Shown here: piece after piece, positions 17,474 through 26,040 of the stretch
How positions within the stretch are numbered: position 1 is the first letter of the stretch
How the letters are laid out: each line of letters opens with the position of its first letter
Source of the DNA: Bacteroidales bacterium
GTDB taxonomy: Bacteria > Bacteroidota > Bacteroidia > Bacteroidales > Muribaculaceae
Direction: 5' to 3'
DNA length: 43,898 nucleotides
Assembly (NCBI GenBank): GCA_014800605.1
Contig: JAAVFS010000066.1
Span: 1 to 43,898 of the forward strand
Made by a program: the position numbers and the translations under genes
The notes under the pieces: generated by a model
Databases searched by the model: none
Seen by the model: the letters and a program-made list of their open reading frames with translations, nothing else
Told to the model about the DNA's origin: nothing

Positions 17474-18955
17474 ATGAAACGTGCAGACTCACTCGACACA
17501 ATGCGCGGACTGACCATCGGCATGATGGTGCTCTGCGGCTCAATAATTACATCCGTTCTACCCGACTGGATGGCCCACTGTCAGGTGCCCCCCGGCCGCG
17601 GATTCGACCCCTCGATCTACGGAATCACCTGGGTCGACCTCGTCTTCCCCTTCTTCCTCTTCGCCATGGGTGCCGCGATGCCCTTCTCTGTCGGCTCGAG
17701 AATGGAGCGCGGTGCCTCAGGCTTCCGTGTGCTCCGCGACGCCATCTGGCGCGGACTTAAGCTCGCTTATTTCGCCATATTCATCCAGAACTGCTACCCC
17801 TGGATAGTCAAAAACTACCTCGATCGACCCGCCGACCCAGGCATCTGGGCCTTTACCATCTGTGCATTCATAGTCCTCTTCCTCCTGTTCATGCGCCTGC
17901 CCGCCGGCGCCCCAAAATGGATTCGCCGACTGATGCCCGTCGCCGGCCTGCTGATCTCATGCAGCATGATGGGTTGGCTCGAAAGCCATGTCACCCTCTC
18001 GGCCGACTATCTCGCTACCGACCCGTCAGCATTCGACATCTTCATCAAGCACGTCAACAATGTCCTCTACAAGAGCAACATCATCATCCTCGTCCTTGGC
18101 AACATGGCCGCCTTCGGCACTGTCATCTATATCCTGACCATGAACAAACCGATGGCCCGCATCGCCATCCTCCCCTTCATCATGGCCATCAACCTCGGCT
18201 CCGCCACTGCCGACTCATGGCAGCAGGCCGTCTTCAACTGGACCCCCTGCGGATGGCTCTACCGATTTGACTTCCTCAAATACCTCTTCATCATCATCCC
18301 CGGCACCATCGCCGGCGAATACCTCCGCAACTGGATCCGCCAGTCCGAAGATGAAGCCCACCGCCAGATCAAGGGGAGCAGCAACGACGGCGTCTCGACA
18401 GCCACCGTCGCATTCCTCTCGCTCGCAGTCATCGCAGTCAATGTCATCCTGCTCTTCGGCCGCCATCTCGTGGCCAACCTCTTCGTGACAGCAGCCATCA
18501 TCGTCCTCATCAACGGAGGCGCACGTCGCGTCGGCGCCAACCTGCGCGTCATCCCCTCCCTTGTCAAAGCCGGAGCCTACCTGCTGATGCTCGGACTCTT
18601 TTTTGAAGCCTTCGAGGGCGGCATCCGCAAAGACCACGCCACCTATAGCTACTACTTCGTCACCTCCGGACTGGCCTTCTACTGCCTGACCCTGCTGTTC
18701 ATCATCTGCGATGTCTACGGATGGCGCAAACTGATGTCGCCGCTGACCCTCGCCGGACGCAACCCGATGATAGCCTACGTCGCCACATCAATGTTCTTCG
18801 GCCCGATCTTCATGATCCTCGGCATCTACGACCCCCTCGTAGAGTGGGGATGCACATCATGGGTCACCTCGATGCTCTTCGGCCTCATGTTCACCGCCCT
18901 TGCCCTCGGCCTCGCAGCCATCTTCTCACGTCTCCGCCTCTACTGGCGCACATAA
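17474..18955 (+). CDS. DUF5009/HGSNAT-like multi-TM acyltransferase
   Basis: 493 aa; KRADSLDTMRGLTIGMMVLCG, ITWVDLVFPFFLFAMGAAMPFS; about 10 hydrophobic segments. Confidence 0.82.
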   Translation: MKRADSLDTMRGLTIGMMVLCGSIITSVLPDWMAHCQVPPGRGFDPSIYGITWVDLVFPFFLFAMGAAMPFSVGSRMERGASGFRVLRDAIWRGLKLAYFAIFIQNCYPWIVKNYLDRPADPGIWAFTICAFIVLFLLFMRLPAGAPKWIRRLMPVAGLLISCSMMGWLESHVTLSADYLATDPSAFDIFIKHVNNVLYKSNIIILVLGNMAAFGTVIYILTMNKPMARIAILPFIMAINLGSATADSWQQAVFNWTPCGWLYRFDFLKYLFIIIPGTIAGEYLRNWIRQSEDEAHRQIKGSSNDGVSTATVAFLSLAVIAVNVILLFGRHLVANLFVTAAIIVLINGGARRVGANLRVIPSLVKAGAYLLMLGLFFEAFEGGIRKDHATYSYYFVTSGLAFYCLTLLFIICDVYGWRKLMSPLTLAGRNPMIAYVATSMFFGPIFMILGIYDPLVEWGCTSWVTSMLFGLMFTALALGLAAIFSRLRLYWRT

Positions 18956-18989
18956 TCCCCTCCTGCATACCAATAACATATCTACCAAG

Positions 18990-20120
18990 ATGAAAAAAGT
19001 CATATTTTCACTCCTCTCAGCCGTAGCCATCACTTCATCGGTTTTCGCTGCTGACAACAACACCGTCTGGCACTCAGCCGACACACTCCCCCTCCTCGGC
19101 AAAGGGATCGACCCCGCCTCAACAGTCATGCGCTATCAGCGTCTTCCTGACTCGATGAAGACCAAGGTGAAGCGCGACGCCGTCTACTACCTCGGCACCA
19201 ACTCCGCCGGCATGGCCATCCGCTTCGCATCCGACGCCCCCGCCATCGACATCAAGTGGAAATCGCTCTATAAGAACCTGATGAACCACCAGACCCCGAC
19301 AGGCACCCGTGGTCTCGACCTCTACACCCTCCTTCCCGACTCAACCTGGACATTCGTCAATAGCGCGCGCCCCGATGTCAACAACCACTTCACATCGGCC
19401 AATGTCATCTCCAACATGGACCCCGTCATGCGCGAATACCTCCTCTACCTCCCTCTCTATGACGGCATTGACTCACTCTATATCGGAACCGGACGCGACT
19501 ATGTCGTGACCGCGCCCAAAGTCGATGTGCTCATCCCCGGCTCGGCAGCTACACCCAAACCCATAGTCATGTACGGCACCAGCCTCCTCCAGGGCGGCTG
19601 CGCCAACCGTCCCGGCATGGCTCACTCCAACATCATCACCCGCCGACTCAATCGCCCCGTGCTCAACTTCGGTTTCAGCGGCAATGGTCAGCTCGACCTT
19701 GAGATCGCCGAGATCCTTGCCGCCATCCCTGATCCCGCGATGTACGTCCTCGACTTCGTGCCCAATGTCAATGAGCAGCAGATCGAGGAGCAGATGATCC
19801 CCTTCGTCGAGATCATCGAGAAAGCCCACCCCGGTGTGCCCATCCTCTTCCCCGAAGACCCCCGCTTCCCCCACGCACGCTTCGACAAGAAGATGCGCCA
19901 CGAAGTCGACTATCGCAACCTGCTCATGAAGGAGAAATTTGACATCCTCTCTCAGCAGTACCCCAACCTGGTCTTCCTCCCCTCGATCGACTTCGCCGGC
20001 CACGACCATGAGGCCTTTGTCGACGGCATCCACTACACCGACCTCGGCTTCGTGCGCTATGCCAATGTCCTTGAGCCGATCCTCCGCGAAATGATTGCCA
20101 ACTCTGAATCCAAAAAATGA
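18990..20120 (+). CDS. SGNH/GDSL hydrolase with N-terminal GxDLY domain, paralog 1
   Basis: Start trimmed to MKKVIFSLLSAV; GTRGLDLYTLLPDSTW, YGTSLLQGGCANRPGM, FSGNGQLDLE, DGIHYTDLG. Confidence 0.88.
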   Translation: MKKVIFSLLSAVAITSSVFAADNNTVWHSADTLPLLGKGIDPASTVMRYQRLPDSMKTKVKRDAVYYLGTNSAGMAIRFASDAPAIDIKWKSLYKNLMNHQTPTGTRGLDLYTLLPDSTWTFVNSARPDVNNHFTSANVISNMDPVMREYLLYLPLYDGIDSLYIGTGRDYVVTAPKVDVLIPGSAATPKPIVMYGTSLLQGGCANRPGMAHSNIITRRLNRPVLNFGFSGNGQLDLEIAEILAAIPDPAMYVLDFVPNVNEQQIEEQMIPFVEIIEKAHPGVPILFPEDPRFPHARFDKKMRHEVDYRNLLMKEKFDILSQQYPNLVFLPSIDFAGHDHEAFVDGIHYTDLGFVRYANVLEPILREMIANSESKK

Positions 20121-21214
20121 TGAGACGCATCTCATTGATAGTCACTGCGGCACTCGCCGCACTCACAGCCTCAGCCGGCACCCGTTGGGTGTCGGCTGAC
20201 TCGCTTCCCCTCCTGGGTAAATGTGTCGACCCCACCTCGACTTCCTATCGCTACCAGCGCATTCCGGACTCGCTCGAGCACAAAGTCAAGCGCCCCGACC
20301 TCTTCCGCCTTGGCCGCAACTCGGCCGGCATGGCTATCCGCTTCGCCACCGATGCCCCCGCCATAAGTCTCAAGTGGAAGTCGACCCAGCGCAACCTGAT
20401 GAACCACATGACCCCGACAGGCACCCGCGGCCTCGACCTCTACACCCTCCTGCCCGACTCCACCTGGACCTTCGTGCAGTCAGGTCGTCCCGACCCCACG
20501 AAAGCTGTGACCGAGACATGTGTCATCAAAAACATGACACCCGAGCAGCGCGAATACATGCTCTACCTGTCACTCTATGACGGCGTCGACTCCCTCTTTA
20601 TCGGCGTCCCCGACGGCTACACAATCTCAGTCCCCGCCGTCCCGCTCCCCCGGGCCGAAAAGCCTATCATCTACTACGGCACAAGCCTAACTCAGGGAGG
20701 CTGCGCCAACCGCCCCGGCATGGTCCACACCAATATCATCGGACGCCGACTCAATCGCGACGTAGTCAACCTCGGCTTCAGCGGCAATGGTCAGCTCGAC
20801 CTCGAGATAGCAGATGTCATGGCAGCCGTCCACGATCCGGCGCTCTACGTACTCGACTTCCTCCCCAACGTCAACAATCAGCAGCTTGACACCCTCTTCA
20901 TACCCTTCGTCGACATCCTGCGTAACGCCCATCCGACAGTGCCGATCCTCGTCATCGAGGATCCCGACTACCCCTACAAGCGCTTCGACTGCACAGCTCA
21001 GGCCCGCGTCGAGAGCCGCCGCGAGCTCCTCAAGCAGATCATGGACCGCCTGCTCGCAGCCGACCCCAACGTCTACTTCCTCCCCTCGCCCGGACTGATC
21101 GGCGACGATGGCGAGCCCTCAGTCGACGGACTCCACTTCACCGACATAGGCTTCACCCGCTATGCCGACAATATTCTCCCCACAATCATCCAAATCCTCA
21201 ACCCGAATGAATAG
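20117..21214 (+). CDS. SGNH/GDSL hydrolase with N-terminal GxDLY domain, paralog 2
   Basis: Overlaps the previous stop by 4 bp (ATGA); GTRGLDLYTLLPDSTW, YGTSLTQGGCANRPGM, DGLHFTDIG. Confidence 0.88.
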   Translation: MMRRISLIVTAALAALTASAGTRWVSADSLPLLGKCVDPTSTSYRYQRIPDSLEHKVKRPDLFRLGRNSAGMAIRFATDAPAISLKWKSTQRNLMNHMTPTGTRGLDLYTLLPDSTWTFVQSGRPDPTKAVTETCVIKNMTPEQREYMLYLSLYDGVDSLFIGVPDGYTISVPAVPLPRAEKPIIYYGTSLTQGGCANRPGMVHTNIIGRRLNRDVVNLGFSGNGQLDLEIADVMAAVHDPALYVLDFLPNVNNQQLDTLFIPFVDILRNAHPTVPILVIEDPDYPYKRFDCTAQARVESRRELLKQIMDRLLAADPNVYFLPSPGLIGDDGEPSVDGLHFTDIGFTRYADNILPTIIQILNPNE

Positions 21215-22301
21215 ACTCCTCTCTCTGCTGCTCATCACCCTCTCGGCCATGGCAGCCTCAGCAGGCTCCATCAAGTGGCACTCCGCCGACTCGCTCCCCC
21301 TGCTGGGCAAAGCCGTCGACGACGCCTCGACCTCATCACGATTCCAGCGTCTCCCCGACTCGCTCGAGCACAAAGTCAAGCGCCCCGTACTCTTCGGCCT
21401 CGGCCGCCACTCTGCCGGCATGGCTATCCGTTTCACATCTGATAGCCCCGAGATCCATGCCCGCTGGAAATCGCGCTTCAAGAGCATCATGGACCACATG
21501 ACCCCCACAGGCACCCGCGGCCTCGACCTCTACGTAATGCTCCCCGACTCCTCATGGACATTCGCCCAGACAGCGCGTCCCGACCTCGCCTCACACACCA
21601 CCGAGACCTGCGTCATCAGCAATATGCCCGCAGGTCAGCATGAATACCTGCTCTACCTGTCGCTCTACGACGCTGTCGACTCCCTCTATATCGGTGTCCC
21701 CCGGGAGTATAGCCTTACCGCACCGGCCATCAACCATCCCCGCGCCGAGGCGCCGATAGTCTACTACGGTACGAGCCTCGTACATGGCGGATGCGTCAAC
21801 CGTCCCGGCATGGCCCACACCAACATCCTGCGCCGGCGCCTCGACCGCGATGTCATCAACCTCGGCTTCGGCGGCAACGGCCAGCTCGACCTCGAGATCG
21901 CCGACGTCATCGCCGCCGTCAAAGACCCCTCGCTGGTTATCCTCGACTTCGTGCCCAACTGCTCCAGCGCCCAGATCGACACCCTCATGATCCCCTTTGT
22001 CGACAAGATCCGCGCTGCCCACCCCTCAGTGCCCATCCTCTTCGTCGAGTGCCTCCCACACCCCCGATGCCGGTTTGACAACGTGATGAAAGCCGCCGTC
22101 GAGCGCCATAACGCCATGATGCGACGCCGCTACGACGACCTGACCGAACGCTACGACCACCTCTACTACATGCCGACAGCCGACATCTTCGGCGACGACA
22201 ATGAGCACACCGTCGATGCCCTCCATCTCACTGACATGGGAGCCCTCCGCTTTGCCGATGCCATGGAGCCCGTCATCCGCGAGATCCTCGCCAAGGAGTA
22301 G
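21207..22301 (+). CDS. SGNH/GDSL hydrolase with N-terminal GxDLY domain, paralog 3
   Basis: Start trimmed to MNRLLSLLLITLSAMAASAG, overlapping the previous stop; GTRGLDLYVMLPDSSW, YGTSLVHGGCVNRPGM, FGGNGQLDLE, DALHLTDMG. Confidence 0.87.
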   Translation: MNRLLSLLLITLSAMAASAGSIKWHSADSLPLLGKAVDDASTSSRFQRLPDSLEHKVKRPVLFGLGRHSAGMAIRFTSDSPEIHARWKSRFKSIMDHMTPTGTRGLDLYVMLPDSSWTFAQTARPDLASHTTETCVISNMPAGQHEYLLYLSLYDAVDSLYIGVPREYSLTAPAINHPRAEAPIVYYGTSLVHGGCVNRPGMAHTNILRRRLDRDVINLGFGGNGQLDLEIADVIAAVKDPSLVILDFVPNCSSAQIDTLMIPFVDKIRAAHPSVPILFVECLPHPRCRFDNVMKAAVERHNAMMRRRYDDLTERYDHLYYMPTADIFGDDNEHTVDALHLTDMGALRFADAMEPVIREILAKE

Positions 22302-22382
22302 CGTTAACATTTATTGTCCGAGCCACGACGGGATTTGTCGCCGAGTTTTCTTAACTTTGTCACCTGACCCTCCCCACTGTCA

Positions 22383-23093
22383 ATGAAGAAATTTACACTC
22401 TATATGCTCGCGGCGCTGACGGCCATGATCATCATGACTTCGGCCAAATCATCCAAGCGCAACTCGATGCCCAAAGGCATCGACCTGGAACAGGTGCGCG
22501 CCGAGGTCAACGATCCAAAGTCCGAATTCTTCTACGACTCGCTGATGGCAGCCTTTGAGCGCGTCGACACGTCGATGACCCTCGAAGACTATCGATACCT
22601 CTACTTCGGGACCATGTTTCGCGAAGACTATAACCCCTATCGCCGCAACGCCTATACCGACATCATCAACCCGCTGACCCACAAAGCCACCCACACCCGC
22701 GCCGAGTGCGACACGCTGATGAAGTACACACAGCTCGCCCTGCTTGACACCCCCTTCGATCTTGCGCAGATCAACTTCCTCATCTACGCCCTCCGCTCCA
22801 AGCAGAAATACAATGAAGCCGACATCTGGCAGTATCGCCTCAACCATCTGCTGCAAGCTATCGTCTCCACCGGCTCAGGGGCCGATACCACCTCAGCGTG
22901 GTATGTCATCTACCCGCGCGATGAAGCCACGATAGTCAATATCGGCAAGAACGTGCAGACCCTCCGCCCCACCTTCATCGAGCCCTACTACGACTGCATC
23001 GAGGTGACCGACGATCAGGGCAAGAAGCAGGACTTCTACTTCAACATCTCCCCCGTCCTCGACGAATACTACCTCAAGTTTCCCGAAGACTGA
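22383..23093 (+). CDS. DUF4919-like protein
   Basis: 236 aa; signal peptide; FERVDTSMTLEDYRYLYFGTMFREDYNPYRRN. Confidence 0.75.
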   Translation: MKKFTLYMLAALTAMIIMTSAKSSKRNSMPKGIDLEQVRAEVNDPKSEFFYDSLMAAFERVDTSMTLEDYRYLYFGTMFREDYNPYRRNAYTDIINPLTHKATHTRAECDTLMKYTQLALLDTPFDLAQINFLIYALRSKQKYNEADIWQYRLNHLLQAIVSTGSGADTTSAWYVIYPRDEATIVNIGKNVQTLRPTFIEPYYDCIEVTDDQGKKQDFYFNISPVLDEYYLKFPED

Positions 23094-23160
23094 TCCCCCT
23101 CCGATCAAAGTATTAGACTAAAGCCATGTGCGCAGCGTATGGCAAGTCGATGCAAGTGCT

Positions 23161-23172
23161 GGGGGGGGGGGG
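23161..23172 (+). repeat. Homopolymeric G12 tract
   Basis: gctGGGGGGGGGGGGatg read directly from the sequence. Confidence 0.9.
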
Positions 23173-23187
23173 ATGTTTGGATAAACG

Positions 23188-23232
23188 GCTGAGAGAGGCT
23201 GCGGCGTATGCGATACGGCGCAGTCTCTCTCA
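23188..23232. terminator. Long hairpin between convergent genes, putative bidirectional terminator
   Basis: ctgagagaggctgcggcgtat-gcg-atacggcgcagtctctctcag, about 20 bp near-perfect stem. Confidence 0.6.
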
Positions 23233-23285
23233 GACTATATCCGGCCTAACCTATTATGACCGGAACCTACTATATATATTTTCGA

Positions 23286-24035
23286 TTATTTCTCCACGGC
23301 ATAACCACGGCGGTGGAGGGCGTCGAGCATCTGATAGTTCATTCCCTCGCGGTAGTAGCCGAGCATCTCGCCGATCCAGTCGGAGTCAGACGGATTGGAC
23401 TCGCGGCTGAGGTGGTACCGGCGGATCGTCTCGTCATAGTCGAGCAGGCGCCGGGCCATATCGTCGACGCCATATTTCTCGCGGAAGATGACGAGCTCCC
23501 GGGGCTGTTTGGGCTTGAGCTGAGGCACTTCGCGGGGCACGCCGACTGCAAGGGCACACACGAGGTAGACTCCCTGCGGCAGACCAAGGAGCTCGGAGAT
23601 GGCGGCAGGGTCGACAGTGCGGGCATAGCCGATGGGACAGCAACCCAGACCGCGCGACTCGGCTGCTGCAATGGCACTCATCATAGCCAAGGCGGCGTCG
23701 ACTGTGCCTACGATAAGGCCGTCGGCAGTGTTTTGAAACGGAGGCATCTCGAGACCTTTAGCTTTGGCTGCCACCGAGATCTTGTTGAAGTCGCTCAGAA
23801 AGACAAAGACACGATTGCAGGTCTTGAACTGCTTCTGATGGGCGAGTGCCTCGAGCTTTTCCTTAAGAGTCTGATCGGCGATCTCAATGACGGAGAATTG
23901 CTGGCCATTGTAGCTCGTGGGTGTGCTGCGGATAGCCTCGCGGATAAAATCGAGGTCGGCTTCAGGGATCGGTTCACGCTCATAGCGGCGCACGCTGCGG
24001 CGTTCGAGGAGTGTCTGTTCTACTGTCTTATTCAT
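23286..24035 (-). CDS. Nitroreductase family protein
   Basis: 249 aa; MNKTVEQTLLERRSVRRYEREPIPEADLDFIREAIRSTPTSYNGQQFSVIEI; ESRGLGCCPIGYAR. Confidence 0.92.
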   Translation of the reverse strand: MNKTVEQTLLERRSVRRYEREPIPEADLDFIREAIRSTPTSYNGQQFSVIEIADQTLKEKLEALAHQKQFKTCNRVFVFLSDFNKISVAAKAKGLEMPPFQNTADGLIVGTVDAALAMMSAIAAAESRGLGCCPIGYARTVDPAAISELLGLPQGVYLVCALAVGVPREVPQLKPKQPRELVIFREKYGVDDMARRLLDYDETIRRYHLSRESNPSDSDWIGEMLGYYREGMNYQMLDALHRRGYAVEK

Positions 24036-24202
24036 ATCAAAGGTGAATTTTTTACTAATTTTGTGAGAAATCTATTCTGAAAACACCTCAATAGGGGGAA
24101 ATGTTCCCCCCGGGCACCAACTTTAGCCCCAAGAAAGGCGTTATTAACCATAGATGTGACCACTCATAACGGAATCAAGTAACACAATATACATAAAGCA
24201 TT

Positions 24203-25966
24203 ATGACAACAGATATCAATCTCGAAGAAATCAAGTCGCCGGCCGACATCCGCACGATGACCGACGCGCAACTAAAGCAGCTCGCCAAGGAGCTCCGTCA
24301 GACCCTCATCACCAAGCTCTCGAAGCATGGCGGCCACGTGGGTCCCAACCTCGGTATGGTCGACGCGATAATCGCCCTCCACTATGTATTCAACACTCCG
24401 GAGGATAAGGTGGTATTCGACGTATCCCACCAGACCTACCCCCACAAGATGCTGACCGGACGTATGGATGCCTTCACCCAAGAGGCTCACTACGACGATG
24501 TCACCGGCTACACCAACCCGTCGGAAAGCCCCTACGACCTATTCTCGCTCGGTCACACCTCATCGGCCGTAGCGCTCGCCGCCGGCATGGCCAAGGCGCG
24601 CGACCTCAAGGGGGAGAAGCATAATGTGATAGCCGTCATCGGCGACGGATCGCTCAGCGGAGGCATCGCCTTTGAGGGCCTCGACTACGGCGCCACCTTA
24701 GGGTCAAACTTCATCGTCATCGTCAACGACAACGACATGAGTATAGCCGAGAATCATGGCGGCATCTATGCCGACCTGCGACTGCTGCGCAACAGCAAGG
24801 GTGAGGCCGAACCCAACCTCTTCCGCTCTATGGGCTATGCCTACAGATATGTACACAACGGCAACGACATCCCCTCTCTGATCGAAGCGTTCCGCTCGGT
24901 CAAGGATATCAACTACCCTGTCGTGGTCCACATCAACACCGAGAAGGGTATGGGCCTCCCCGTGGCCGAAGCTCACAAGGAGCAGTTCCACTACTCGGGT
25001 CCGTTTGACCCCAAGACCGGCGAGGCAACATACAGTAGCGACGCTGAAGACTACTCCGACATCTTTGCCTTGGAGACTCTCCGCCGCATCGAGGAGGACA
25101 AGCGCGTCGTAGCCATCACGGCCGGCACCCCCGGCGTCTTAGGGTTCACCCCCGAGAAGCGCCGCCAGGCAGGTCGCCAGTTTGTCGACGTGGGTATCGC
25201 CGAGCAGGCAGCCGTCGACGTAGCATCCGGTCTGGCCAAAGGTGGCGCGCGCCCTGTGGTAGGTCTGGCAAGCACATTCCTACAGAGAGCCTTCGACCAG
25301 TTCAGCCAGGACATCGCCCTCAACCGTCAGCCGGCCACATTCGTAGTCTTCTACGGCGGTCTGTACGGTCTGACCGACGAGACTCACCTCGGCTTCTTCG
25401 ACATCTCGCTCCTGGCCAACATCCCCGGACTCGAGGTGCTCGTTCCGACCTGCAAGGAAGAGTTCGTCGACATGCTCCGCTGGGCTACACTCCACTCCAC
25501 AGTGCCCACTGTAGTGCGCGCCCCCTCAGGCGCCGTCGTTTCGCGCAAGGATGTGCGCCTGCTCTCCGACTACACCGCAGCCCGCTATGACATCGTGCGC
25601 CACGGCAGCCGTGTAGCGCTGATCGGTGCCGGTACATTCTTCCCCCTCATGTCCGAAGCAGCCGACGAGCTCGCCAAGCAGGGAGTCGACGCCACACTGA
25701 TCAATCCTCGCCAGCTCTCGACCCTCGACAAGGAGACCCTCGACACCCTGGGCGACTATGACATCGTCATCACAGCTGAAGATGGCATCGTAGAGGGCGG
25801 ATTCGGCCAGAAAGTAGCCTCATATCTGGGTCAGGCACCTGTCAAGGTGGTCAACCTCGGCCTCCCCAAGGCGTTCCTCAACCGCTACAATCCGCGCCTT
25901 GTTGCCGAGCAGTGCAATCTGACCGTGCCGCAGATCGTAGCCCTTGCTACCGACAACCTCCGCTAA
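24203..25966 (+). CDS. 1-deoxy-D-xylulose-5-phosphate synthase-like (transketolase-family) enzyme
   Basis: 587 aa; GHVGPNLGMVDAIIALHYVF, VFDVSHQTYPHKMLTGR, IGDGSLSGGIAFEGLDY, VNDNDMSIAEN, C-terminal transketolase domain. Confidence 0.88.
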   Translation: MTTDINLEEIKSPADIRTMTDAQLKQLAKELRQTLITKLSKHGGHVGPNLGMVDAIIALHYVFNTPEDKVVFDVSHQTYPHKMLTGRMDAFTQEAHYDDVTGYTNPSESPYDLFSLGHTSSAVALAAGMAKARDLKGEKHNVIAVIGDGSLSGGIAFEGLDYGATLGSNFIVIVNDNDMSIAENHGGIYADLRLLRNSKGEAEPNLFRSMGYAYRYVHNGNDIPSLIEAFRSVKDINYPVVVHINTEKGMGLPVAEAHKEQFHYSGPFDPKTGEATYSSDAEDYSDIFALETLRRIEEDKRVVAITAGTPGVLGFTPEKRRQAGRQFVDVGIAEQAAVDVASGLAKGGARPVVGLASTFLQRAFDQFSQDIALNRQPATFVVFYGGLYGLTDETHLGFFDISLLANIPGLEVLVPTCKEEFVDMLRWATLHSTVPTVVRAPSGAVVSRKDVRLLSDYTAARYDIVRHGSRVALIGAGTFFPLMSEAADELAKQGVDATLINPRQLSTLDKETLDTLGDYDIVITAEDGIVEGGFGQKVASYLGQAPVKVVNLGLPKAFLNRYNPRLVAEQCNLTVPQIVALATDNLR

Positions 25967-25985
25967 GGCGTAAAAGATAAGACGT

Positions 25986-26025
25986 AAAAATCCCACTGTT
26001 GCACGTTGGTAGCAGTGGGATTTTT
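25986..26025 (+). terminator. Rho-independent terminator of the DXS-like gene
   Basis: Perfect 13-bp stem aaaaatcccactg/cagtgggattttt with a 14-nt loop. Confidence 0.85.
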
Positions 26026-26026
26026 G

Positions 26027-26034
26027 TATCTTTG
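26027..26034 (+). promoter_or_regulatory. -7 promoter element TATCTTTG immediately before the ATG
   Basis: TAnnTTTG match ending 6 nt before the ATG at 26041. Confidence 0.65.
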
Positions 26035-26040
26035 CACTTT

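Noticed and set aside
19473-20135. 220-aa minus-strand ORF opposite the first SGNH gene
   Set aside because: Opposite a motif-rich CDS; acidic, repetitive composition typical of antisense reading of GC-rich genes.
23256-24080. 274-aa plus-strand ORF antisense to the nitroreductase
   Set aside because: The minus-strand nitroreductase has clear family motifs; the plus ORF shows none and also spans the intergenic region.
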